From Choanephora cucurbitarum (Eukaryota > Mucoromycota > Mucoromycetes > Mucorales > Choanephoraceae): a stretch of 64,000 nucleotides of DNA. The translations under genes and the position numbers were made by a program. The stretch is from assembly GCA_025331435.1 (NCBI GenBank), contig JAIWNI010000054.1, positions 62,001-126,000 of the forward strand, given 5' to 3'. A model generated the notes under the pieces. That model ran no database searches, had not been told where the DNA came from, and was given only the letters and a program-made list of their open reading frames with translations. Positions 1 to 10,085 of this stretch are shown piece by piece; position 1 is the stretch's first letter; every line of letters begins with the position of its first letter.

Positions 1-1769
1 ATATCGCTGTGCTTCATCCAAAAACCCATGATCTGCTAATGTCCATGCATGTGCTAATTTATAACCTTGTAAAAAGGGCATACAGGCAGCAGATGTATGT
101 ATTGACTGAACAAACTCAACTATCTCGGATAACTCGGTTTCCCTTTGATTTGTTTCAGTACCCAACAAGGTCAATCGTACTTGAGGTGCATCCTTCCCTG
201 AATGAAGTGCCATAGGAGACGATAAAAGATAACTAGCAAATACATTCAGCACCCCTTCCATTGAATCAAAGTTTCTTTCTTACCAGATATGAGCCACTTC
301 GATCCACCCTTGTTGTTTCATTAAATCACCTAAAGCAACCAAGGCCTCTAGATCTCTAGCTGTTCGATTCGCCAAGATCATGGCCACTGTCGTCCGCCAT
401 GGTGCCAATTGCTTCCAGTCAATAGTAGGTGTCACTGTCTGTAGTCCATATGCTGTGTTGACATGCTGCACATCCATCTTGACAAACTCTTGGATGGCAA
501 GTGCACCTGTACCTGAAAACAATGCATACATCACACGCAGTGCTTGATTTTGACCACATGCAGGATGAAACATACGCTTCTGTCGCATCTCTGGTGTGGC
601 ATTCAGTTCTCGATCGACAAACTGTTGAATTACCTGTTGCCATAACTGTCGATCCACGCAACTGCTGATAATCAACGCATGTGCCCACAAATCCTCTTGA
701 ATTGCATAATCTACCGCTCCACGGCGATTTCCTTCAAGCAACAACTGTTCTATCTTTTGTAACATTTGATCAGATAAATCCTGTTCGCCTACATGAATGG
801 CATTGGGTAATGAAAAATACGTGTCTTCTTGCTCCTTGGATTGAGCTTCAGGTCGTATGATCTTCAGGATGGCTTCGTCCATTTTGCCTCTAAAAGAAAA
901 TTGATTATTCTTTGTCTTACTTTCATTATGTGACATACTTACTTGTCATTTACTGTACCCTCTGTCTCTACCATCACTTGAACCAGTCGCCATAGCAACC
1001 ATTGATTTGACAGTTGGTGGTATTCTACAGATCCTGTTGCCATGGTATTTTGTTGTTCCATCAGCTGGGCTAACCGATGCTGAATGTAATCGGTTATCTG
1101 CTTCTTTTTCTGTTTCAAACTCATCTTGGGATCAAGTAACACAGGGCCTAAAGGTGCTTCCTTTGGTTTGGGCATTCTTCTAATCTGAATGGGGCCTGCT
1201 TGCGATTTTACAGTAGAGGCATAATAATCTGTTACAGATCGAGGAAAACTCACGACCATTTTACCTCCAAATCCAAATGTGATCAATGGACATCCCTTGG
1301 CTCTCTCTAAATGATCACTCTGTTGTTGTTGTTGTTGAAGACTATAGAGATCTTGCATAGATTGATGTTGTTGTTGACTATAATATGAAGATGGTGTCTG
1401 ATAAACAGGCGCTGTAGGTGGTCTCTGTACTGGATAGTTTTGTTCTGGGTAATAACTGATATGTTGATTAGCTAAACCTCGAGTGATGCTAGCAGGTGTT
1501 GCAGATCGTGATATAATTAATGCTCTTCCACATTCTTCACAAAACTTGGAAGTTGGTTTGTTCTCTCCATTACAGTTAGGTTCCGGACACGGTAAAAGGA
1601 CATCAGGTGTAGACTGTCGAGATTCCACTTGGTGAACTTGAGGGGTATAAGGAAGGTATTCTAGGTTCGTGTTTGGGTCATAGTAGTGTAATTGCTGTTG
1701 TTCGTCGTAGTAATAATGGACATTAGGATCAAACTGATACTGTTGCTGCTGTTGATGTTGTGTGTTCAT
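1..1769 (-). CDS. SEC16: Sec16, COPII coat scaffold (3' part beyond the window)
   Basis: Organises ER exit sites and COPII vesicle budding by binding Sec23/24 and Sec13/31. Exons run 1769-943, 889-284 and 232 to beyond base 1. The introns (890-942 and 233-283) are GT-AG and keep phase across both junctions. The spliced protein shows the Sec16 central domain (FGFGGKMVVSFPR near residue 170) followed by the helical ACE1 domain (LLLEGNRRGAVDYAI, SNRT-like ANRTARDLEAL, then AHICYLL rebuilt across intron 2). The N-terminus is short and Q/Y-rich. It contains a zinc-ribbon-like C-x4-C-x10-C-x2-C cluster at about residues 61-80. The ATG at 1769 is preceded by an A-rich leader, and no upstream exon is evident. 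Family assignment is confident. The C-terminal Sec23-binding region lies outside the window. Confidence 0.9.
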
Positions 1770-1861
1770 AGCAAACAGAACAAAGAAAAAGAAGAAAAAA
1801 AATAAAAAAAATGGCCGGAATTATCTGAAAAGGACTGCGTATTAAGCAATTGTTTATTTGA

Positions 1862-3310
1862 TTAGGTCATAATGCTTCCTTCACGAATAGACCGACGAAT
1901 ACGATCCGACATCATGCGGTCTTTTCGACCAATAAGAGAAGTAGCTTTACCTACTTGACCAGCACGCGCTGTACGCCCAACCCGGTGAAGATAATCCACA
2001 ACAGAAGTAGGGAAATCATAAAGAATGACATGATTCACAAAAGTAGTGTCAATACCTCGAGAAGCGATATCTGTACTGATCAAGATATTATAGTTTTCTT
2101 CTACGGGTGTGGCAAACAGCCTGAGTGATTCTGTACGGTCGATGGGTGCATCTTTATAGAGTGCCAGAGCTTCTAAGTTCTTACTGCTAAGAAATTTGTG
2201 TACCAGTTCAACTGATTTCTTTGTGTTACAAAACACAAGTGTCTTGTCATCTTTGATGTTCTTCTTCAAGACCTCCAATAATGCCAGCTGACGATTTCCT
2301 TGAAATCGCTGAAGGTCAACAAAAGATTGCTTCAGGTTGGGTAATGCTTTGTGTAAAGAAGGTGTGGTCATCTTCACCATGGAAGGGAACAGGGCATCCA
2401 GTGCACTATGAACCGATTTAGGTAAAGTGGCAGACACAATCGCTATCTTTTCAGGCACCTGAGCTTTTTCCGTTGCCTTTTGGACACGTTGAATGATGGT
2501 ACGACAATCATCGCCCCAGCCTGCATCAAACAGAGAATCGGCTTCATCGATCATCAGGTATCGAGTGTCTGCTAATGAGATCGTCTTGTCCTTTTCATAA
2601 TTGAGTAGTGTGGTCGGTGTAGTGATAAGCAAGTCGATCGGTCCACTAGCGAGTGTCTCTACCACACGATGACGAGAGGTACGTCCCTCCAGTCCAACTG
2701 CTCGACATTTCACGATATGGCTCAACGACTTGCAGCTCTTTGTCACCTGTTGCACTAATTCTCGTGTAGGCACAAGCACAATAGCGCGTGGATGATCCAG
2801 TCGTCTCTGTGTCTTTCTCTTCTCATCGGCCTTCAACATCTGGATGATCGGCAAGAGATAGGCAAACGTCTTGCCGGAACCTGTCTCGGCAGCCACTAGC
2901 ACATGGCGATGACGGCGATTCAGTAGTGAAGGAATAGCCAGTGCTTGAATCTCGGTAGGTTTGCTAGGGTCAGGTAAGACAGTTTGGATCGCTTTGATCG
3001 TATCGTCTGTTAGATCGAGATCATGCCAGGTCTGTTGTGCCAAGTGAGCCGAGAGTTGCTTTGCATTGGTCGTCTTCTGGACGGCCTCAAGTCGCTGTTT
3101 GACAGGTACGTAAGGTGCATTGGTCGTGCTTCGAGGTTTGTTGCTCTTGAGTGAAGCTCGAAGTAGATCTCGTCGTTCTCGGCCGTTCAGTCCATCAGGT
3201 CTCAAGTGTTTAGTTAATGTCGATATATTAGGTTTGCGTAAAGCAGAGCGTTTAGATTGTGATGCTGCTGTTGAAGAAAAGAATCGAATGCCAAGTTTCA
3301 AGGAAAGCAT
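1862..3310 (-). CDS. MRH4: Mitochondrial DEAD-box RNA helicase, MRH4-like
   Basis: Intronless, 482 aa. Probably an ATP-dependent RNA helicase in mitochondrial large-subunit assembly, as for yeast Mrh4. The core motifs are complete and in order: Q-motif PTEIQ (118-122), Walker A AETGSGKT (141-148), PTREL (181-185), DEAD (255-258) in the Mrh4-typical context MIDEADSLFD, SAT (293-295), STDIASRGID (412-421) and HRVGRTARAG (442-451). The N-terminus MLSLKLGIRFFSS is basic, hydroxylated and free of acidic residues, as expected of a mitochondrial presequence. It is transcribed divergently from the adenylosuccinate lyase gene and faces the same way as SEC16, whose ATG lies 93 bp beyond its stop. The DEAD-box class is certain. 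The MRH4 name is inferred from the DEADSLFD context and the presequence, and DDX28-type helicases are the nearest alternative. Confidence 0.85.
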   Translation of the reverse strand: MLSLKLGIRFFSSTAASQSKRSALRKPNISTLTKHLRPDGLNGRERRDLLRASLKSNKPRSTTNAPYVPVKQRLEAVQKTTNAKQLSAHLAQQTWHDLDLTDDTIKAIQTVLPDPSKPTEIQALAIPSLLNRRHRHVLVAAETGSGKTFAYLLPIIQMLKADEKRKTQRRLDHPRAIVLVPTRELVQQVTKSCKSLSHIVKCRAVGLEGRTSRHRVVETLASGPIDLLITTPTTLLNYEKDKTISLADTRYLMIDEADSLFDAGWGDDCRTIIQRVQKATEKAQVPEKIAIVSATLPKSVHSALDALFPSMVKMTTPSLHKALPNLKQSFVDLQRFQGNRQLALLEVLKKNIKDDKTLVFCNTKKSVELVHKFLSSKNLEALALYKDAPIDRTESLRLFATPVEENYNILISTDIASRGIDTTFVNHVILYDFPTSVVDYLHRVGRTARAGQVGKATSLIGRKDRMMSDRIRRSIREGSIMT

Positions 3311-3905
3311 TATATGATATGATTATGAAAGAGAGAAAAAAAAAACTTCTTTTTTTTTTTCAAGAAGCGTTTGCCGTATTACATTGAATGCCCGCCTTCC
3401 AAGCTTAAGATATCTCATGAGCAGCGATCAGTCTGTCACCTCTAAGGGAATCTTCATAAGTCAATTTTGTGTTCTATTACAGATCATTTATTATGTAGCG
3501 CCTTGCATATATGCCCCTGAACTTGATACTCCATCAGGTTCAAATTAGCATGCTCTCAAGAAAACCAAACTAATTCAAAAAAAAAAAGAAAAAGGGCAAA
3601 TAAGAACATATTCAATAATCTAAAAAACGAAAGAAGAGATAGATGTTACTAAAGAAACTACGACGTCTCTAAGGAAGGGAGGGGCAAGTATAAGCAGATA
3701 TCAAGATGCATAAAGATTGATGTGTCATTGGCTGAGTTTTCTTTTTTTATTTCCAGAAATCTAATAAGCCACTTAGATGAAGAGTCAGAGCCTATGCCAA
3801 ACATGGATTCACATTGTTGCTTTAAAGCGTTCACTTATCCTCTCTTTTTTTTTTTCTCTCTCTCTTTTTCTCATTTCTTCCCTTTAGTTTACTTAACTTG
3901 ATATA
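3311..3905. promoter_or_regulatory. Divergent promoter region between MRH4-like and ADE13 genes
   Basis: This non-coding stretch separates two divergent genes. The 60 bases before the ADE13 start are a near-pure C/T tract (about 3840-3895), a common core-promoter layout in Mucorales. GAGTCA (complement TGACTC) lies at 3782-3787, about 120 bp upstream of the ADE13 ATG. TGACTC is the binding core of Gcn4/Bas1-type factors that control purine genes in yeast, so regulation by such a factor is possible. One 6-mer is weak evidence. Confidence 0.35.
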
Positions 3906-5412
3906 ATGCACGACAAGTATCAATCTCCTTTGACTTCACGTTATGCTTCCAAGGAAATGGCTTACAACTTTTCCGAGGACAAGCGTTACTCAACCTGGCG
4001 TAAGCTCTGGCTCAACTTGGCTATTGCCGAAAAGCAGTTGGGTTTGACTGATATCAGTGACGAAGCTATTGAACAAATGAAGGATAACATCTTCAACATT
4101 GATTACAAGGTGGCTGCTGAAGAAGAAAAGAAGCGTAGACACGATGTTATGGCTCACGTTCATGCTTTTGGCCTTGTTGCTCCTGCTGCTGCTCCTATCA
4201 TTCACTTGGGTGCCACTTCATGTTATGTTACTGGTAAGTTAGAGTGTTAAGAGTAAATGGAGAAGAGCAACAGACTGACAAATACAATTGCGGTTTCTAG
4301 ACAATGGTGATTTGATCATTATTAGAGATGCTTATGATCTTGTTATCAAGAAGCTTGCTACTGTAATTGATCTTCTCTCCAAGTTTGCTCATGAATATCG
4401 CGCTATGCCCACATTGGGTTTCACCCACTTTCAACCTGCTCAGTTGGTGACTGTTGGTAAGCGCGCTACTCTTTGGATTCAAGAATTATTATGGGATTTG
4501 AGAAACTTTGAACGTGCTCGTGACGATCTCAAGTTGCGTGGTGTCAAGGGTACCACTGGTACTCAAGCTTCTTTCATGGCCCTTTTCAACGGTGATCATG
4601 ATAAGGTAGAACAACTCGATCAACTTGTGACCGAACTCTCTGGTTTCAAGGAAGCTTATCCTGTCTGTGGTCAAACCTATTCACGTAAGATTGATATTGA
4701 TGTCTTGCATCCTCTCTCTGGTTTCGGTGCTACTGCCCACAAGATTGCTACTGATATTCGTCTGTTGGCCAACTTGAAGGAAGTTGAAGAACCTTTCGAA
4801 AAAGACCAAATTGGTTCCTCTGCCATGGCCTACAAGCGTAACCCTATGCGTTCTGAACGTGTCTGTAGTCTTTCTCGTCACTTGATGATTTTGGTCAACG
4901 ATGCTCTCCAGACCAGTGCCGTTCAATGGTTCGAACGTACTTTGGATGACAGTGCTAACCGTCGTATCTCTCTCCCTGAAGCTTTCTTGACCACTGATAT
5001 TATCTTGACTACACTTCAAAACATCTGTGAAGGTATGGTTGTGTACCCCAAGGTAATTGAGCGTCGTATCCTTCAAGAGCTTCCTTTCATGGCTACCGAA
5101 AATGTTATCATGGCTATGGTAAAGAAGGGTGGTGACCGTCAAGAATGTCACGAAGAGATCCGTGTTCTCTCTCACCAAGCCGCTCATGTTGTGAAGATGG
5201 AAGGCGGTGAAAATGACTTGATCGAACGTATCAAGAACACCAAATACTTTGAACCTATCTGGGATGAACTTCCTCAACTTTTGGATCCCTCTACTTTCAT
5301 TGGTCGTGCTCCTGAGCAAGTAGACTCTTTCCTCGAAAAGCATGTTAAGCCTGCTTTGGCTCCTTATGCTGATTCTCTCAAGAACGCATCTAAGGCCGAA
5401 TTATCTGTTTAG
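3906..5412 (+). CDS. ADE13: Adenylosuccinate lyase
   Basis: Catalyses two steps of purine synthesis: SAICAR to AICAR plus fumarate, and adenylosuccinate to AMP plus fumarate. The enzyme is a cytosolic homotetramer. There are two exons, 3906-4233 and 4301-5412, with a 67-nt GT-AG intron that rebuilds YVTDNGD. The 479-aa product is about the size of yeast Ade13 (482). The fumarase/aspartase superfamily signature [11 protein letters not shown] starts near residue 281. Other hallmarks are [23 protein letters not shown] and [10 protein letters not shown]. Codon use is strongly biased to GCT/GGT/AAG, suggesting high expression. The start lies just after the C/T-rich leader. The antisense open frame across exon 2 is a by-product of this codon bias. 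Confidence 0.97.
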
Positions 5413-5538
5413 ACTCACTTTATTTATTTTTGTATATTTCATCTCGTTAAAAAAAAATCATTACAATTACTTGTATTTTACATATATTATTAAACATTCA
5501 TACAACTGTACCTTTTTCTTTTCTTTTTGAATCAACAG

Positions 5539-5574
5539 GTCCTCTCCTAAATGCCCTAAACATGAAGAGAGGAC
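5539..5574. repeat. 8-bp inverted repeat downstream of ADE13
   Basis: GTCCTCTC (5539-5546) and GAGAGGAC (5567-5574) are exact reverse complements separated by 20 nt, 130-160 bp past the ADE13 stop. The transcript could form a short hairpin in or just after the 3' UTR. A function in 3'-end formation is only a guess. Confidence 0.4.
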
Positions 5575-6573
5575 TATCTAAAGTATGTTTGCGCATTAAG
5601 GAGGTTATGAACAGAAGCTACTTGAGTCATGTATGCTATTAGAAAGATGAAAAGACTTTGCTCTTCTTTGAGGCAGCTTCCATTCTATCTAAGAGTTGTT
5701 ACCTACACAATTCTGAAAAGAGTGCACAAATACTCAGTCTCAGAGAGTTTTAATCAAGATATCATTAGAACGATATTCCAAGTAAACATGCTTATCTTAC
5801 TTAAATAAGAGAGAGAAAAAATAAGGTGTTTGGAAAAATAAACAAAAGACAAACACACAAAAGCATAGCATGAGAGAAGCCTTTGTGATGATACAAGCTG
5901 TACTGACCCAACATTAAAATCACAATCATTGCACATTTTTTCTTGATGCTTCTCAAGGTGTCTCATCCTTTACTTATTTGTCGAGCTCAAAAATTCGCTT
6001 GCATGAATTCAATACCAAGTACAGAAAATTCTCAGTGCTCATTGGACTGAATAAACTAACATGGATCAAGATAATGAAATTTTAGCTAGGCTGAAGGCAA
6101 ATATTGGAATTGAAGCGACTATGAATTTTAGTTTGCTTAAATGCAAAGGTCTGCAGATCTGAATTTTTATTAAATGTTTTCATGTGCCTTTCTGAATATG
6201 GCTCTTACAACTCCTGAGAAAAAAAAATAAAGTTTGGATGAAATTTGCAAAAATATACTTACCACTGTTTTGAACAAATGGCACACTGATAACTACAGCT
6301 AGAGCTACTAAATCGGTCCTTACTATAAACAGGCTGGATCAAGCTCAAAGATCCACACAGCTTAAAGTGAACACTGCTTGCTATTAGATTATGACAAAGT
6401 CACAACAAGACTGATAGGGCGGATTTCCAATTTACTTCAATTAGCAAAACTTTAATGGCCTGACTATCAACACTGGACCTCGATGACTTTGAAGTTCTCA
6501 AATTACAGGAACAAAAAAAAAGGCTTTAACACAGCTTCTTTCAAAAAGAGGTTAGATCGACAAAAATATCTTT

Positions 6574-6662
6574 GCAGACTATAGTCTGCGCATTTAGATA
6601 ATTTTTGAAGTGATTGTATGTTCCTGTTTCTGCAACCTGGGTGAAAATTGTCTAAATAAGCG
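6574..6662. repeat. Palindrome plus imperfect inverted repeat (possible MITE-like fragment)
   Basis: GCAGACTATAGTCTGC at 6574-6589 equals its own reverse complement. Overlapping its end, the 18-nt arm 6589-6606 (CGCATTTAGATAATTTTT) pairs with 6643-6662 at 16 of 18 positions with a 2-nt bulge, across a 36-nt loop. No target duplication or coding sequence was found, so this is only a structural observation. Confidence 0.4.
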
Positions 6663-6842
6663 TACTTTTCGAAAATTAAAAAAAAAAAAAAAAAACCAGT
6701 AAGTTTAAAAAAAGGAAGGACAATCTGGTTTTTTTTTTTTCTTCTTTTCTTTCCGTCTCGTTATCTTTCTTCTTCTTTCTTTTCTTCCTTCCTTCCCTCG
6801 TCTCTTTTTCCCCCTCTTTTTCCCCCCTCTTTTTTTTTAGCT

Positions 6843-9800
6843 ATGGCAGCCACTGTCCTTGAGAATTCACTCTTATTAGCACCACAAGGGCAACAAAGAC
6901 TAGAAGACTTCTCACCAAATCAACCACATATACTCCAGCATGATTTAATTTTACGTCCTTCCAAGTCAGAAGATATCAACAAAAGACCGCAACGTGTTTG
7001 TCCAGAGAAGTCTGTTTCTTCAACACATGTGGAAAGAAGAAAAGACAGTCAAATCCCTGCACCCCTTTGCCTTGAATCAAACAATACAGTAAAAGAAGAA
7101 AAAGAAATGAAAAGAGAAGAAAACGCGATAAGCCAAGTAAGTCCTTAACCTCTCCCCCCCTCCCCTTCTTTTTCTCTCTCTCTCTCTATCTCCTCTTTTC
7201 TGCAGTGCTCCTGTATGCCATCTTTTACGACTCCTCTTTTTTTTTCCAGCTTTCCCTTGCTCACTATCATTACATACATACATATTGATAATCACTTTCC
7301 TCGCTATTGATTGCGGTATTTTCCCTGCCCTTCTTTCCTAAACATCCTTGTTTCTTCACCCTTCTTTTTTTCGACAAGCCATTTTTTTTTGTGTGTGTAC
7401 ATAAATCTCATAAATGAAACCTAACACAAATAATGATTAGACATGCCTGATCAAAGTTCTTGAGAAACAAAAGTCAGACTCTAAATCAATTTCAATGGAC
7501 ACAATTGTTACACCACTTTTAGATAATTCAACTGCGACAGAACCATTCTGGGAAAACTTTATAAGAAACGCAAATTCAATCGAAGCTAGAGCCGAACTAC
7601 TTGAGAAGCTTGCACATGGCCATGACATACCCGAAGATGTTCGTGGCATTGTATGGCAAGCTATCTGTCAAACTTCTAGTGCCAGCCGTGCCGCTATCAT
7701 CTATGAACAGCTAATTACCGAGTCTTCCCCTTACGATGCTGTGATTGAGAAAGACACTCAAGAGATGGACAAACAAGAGTCCCTGATGCGCATTTTGAAA
7801 GCATATAGCCTCTATGATACTCGTGTGGGCTACCTTCCCGGTATGGCTCAGCTAGTATCACCTCTTTTGATTTATGTAAGTATCATTCTTGTCTGTACTA
7901 CCTTTCATTTATTTATTTATTTTTCGGATTTTATTTACAATTTTAATACTCAACTCTATTTGACAGATGCCAGAAAATGAAGCATTTAGTATGCTGACAA
8001 GGTAATTTTTCATCTATTTAATTTTAAGAAAAAAAAACTAAATGATCATTCTGTATTAGATTGATGGAAACATACGATATGCGTAGCTTATACATGCTTA
8101 ATATGGAAGGCCTTCACCTTCGCTTAGGCCAATTCAAAATGATTTTAGCTCAAACACTTCCTAAGCTTGATGAACACCTTACTCGCCTTTCCATTTACCC
8201 CTCCACATATGCTTCTCAATGGTATCTTACTTTACTTGCCTCATGCATCTCTAGTCAACAACACATAGCTCGCATATTTGACATTGCTCTTCTTGAAGGT
8301 GTAGCTGAGACTGTGATTCGTGTGTCTATTCTCTTGCTGCAGAAGAATGAAGCTCGCATTTTGTCCCTTAACCAATACGATGATGTTCTCAACTATCTCA
8401 CTTCAACCGAATTGCATTCATCTTCTTATGCCAATGGCGATATAGGTGGCCGTGCACTTGTACGCGACATCATTCAAATGAACCCCATGATCGTTAAGAT
8501 GCATCACATCGCGCATACACAAGCCAAAGACCTCGAAAGAGAAAAGAGCCGCACACATGCTGCAATGACAACATGGAGAATGAAGAAGGAGAAAATTGCT
8601 TCAGTTCAGACTATCCCTAAGTTACAACAACAGATTGAAGATCTCGTCACTGCAATGTCTCAACTTCAAAAGGAGCATGCTGCCATGGCACAGAACAACA
8701 TGTCGCTTCGTATGCGCGAAGTGGATCAAGAAGCAGCACAGTCTAAATTGGCTAAGCGCAATGCGGTCCTAGAAAAGCGTATCAAAAAGTATAAAGTCAA
8801 ATTGGCCAATGCCACCACTCATTCCGAAAGTGACGATATAGCCCCTGCAAAATTAACGTCAGTACCAACAATACCAAATACCACAGCCATGATTGCCCCT
8901 CTTCCGGCATCGATGGCACCTGAAAGCAAAGAAACAAGCCCAGAAAACACAAGCGAAAAGCGTCAAGATCAATATGATTCCTTTGTTGCCTCTTTACGCG
9001 GCTCAGGCGATTTTGGTGCTTTAATTGCAGGTGCACTTGCTCCTAAGCTAGCTGAAGAAAAGAAAGAGCAAGAATTGGAAGAGAAGAAGGATATGTCAGA
9101 AACCGAAAAACGATTATTGGAAGAACAAGAAAACCGCAAAAAGATAGACATGACACTACAAAATGTGACATCTGAGCTTGTTGCCATCAAGCTCGACCAT
9201 TTTGAGACCAAGCAACGTTACGAAACACTTTATCATCACTGTGAACAGCTTACTGCTCAAATTCAATCCATGCAGGAATCACAAAATGCACTTGTTCAGA
9301 AAATCATCTACCTTGAAAGTGAATTGGACGATACTCAAGCTGAAAGAGATCAAATCTTGCAAGATCAAGAAGAAGTACTTGAGGTAGCTATGGTTGCCAA
9401 GAAGACAGCTGCTGAACTTCAGTTCGAAAAACTATCTATGGCTAAGGAGATGGAACGGTTGGAACAAGTCATTAAAGACCTTGAAGAAGAAAAGAAAGCA
9501 TTCTTTATGCCACGCTCTTCTTTCACTGAGGAAGTTTTCGCTGCTCACTCTATCTTGTTTGGACCCAGTAAGCTGACAAACCAAAAAGAGGCCAACCGAA
9601 GACACACAATGCAGTTAGGAAGTCACAAGAATACTACAGACGATGAATACAAGACCAAGTTTGTTGAGAGCGAGCTCCGTTGTCGTGAACTTGAAAAATA
9701 CCTTGCAGAAACCAAGGTTCGATTGGCCGAATTTGAATCAGGAACAGGTACTATTAGCAGTCCTAGAGGATCAATGCAGCTTCCACGTCGTGCATCAATC

Positions 9801-10085
9801 TACAATAACAAGAGAAGTTCTGCTGCATCCCTTTCTATGCTGGCCAATCGAATGAGTACCCCTACATCCCCACGTGAACGTAGAGGCTCTACTGAAAGTT
9901 ATGCTTCTTCTGTCACATCACTGACATCAGTCAATAGCAGCAACTACAACAGCAAGCGTTCTAGTGTGTATTCTAGAATCTGGAACGCTTTCGGTACACC
10001 CACAACGCCTATCAATGCAACGGCTCCTACTAATATGAAGAGTGAAATTTTGTGTCAAGAGCCAGAGATCATTGAGCAACAATAA
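6843..10085 (+). CDS. EVI5/Gyp5-like TBC-domain coiled-coil protein with altered catalytic fingers
   Basis: Exons 6843-7136, 7441-7875, 7967-8001 and 8060-10085 join in phase and give 929 aa. Residues about 155-370 form a TBC (Rab-GAP) domain very close to EVI5/Gyp5, with MPENEAFSMLTRLM, YPSTYASQWYLTL and RIFDIALLEG. A long coiled coil follows (roughly 410-760), then a Ser-rich basic tail with PKA-like sites (RRAS, KRSS). The two residues that drive TBC catalysis are changed. The IxxDxxR arginine finger reads I200-EKD-TQ-E206, and the YxQ glutamine finger reads Y229-L-P231. The fold is intact, so it may bind Rab GTPases or scaffold rather than act as a GAP. Intron 1 (304 nt) is unusually long, so a small extra exon there is possible. 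Confidence 0.88.

Larger units (their letters stand above)
5413..6842. other. Intergenic region, no gene seen
   Basis: AT-rich DNA with stops in all frames. It begins with the ADE13 3' UTR and ends in the C/T-rich leader of the TBC gene (6730-6842). It holds a small hairpin (5539-5574), an exact 16-bp palindrome (6574-6589) and an adjoining imperfect inverted repeat (6589-6662). No RNA gene was recognised. Confidence 0.6.

Noticed and set aside
9..215. Plus-strand frame at the window start
   Set aside because: It overlaps the third SEC16 exon, which reads clearly on the minus strand and continues the Sec16 domain in phase.
4681..5343. 220-codon open frame antisense to adenylosuccinate lyase
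   Set aside because: It lies wholly within the ADE13 exon on the other strand and is explained by that gene's biased codon use. It has no recognisable domain.
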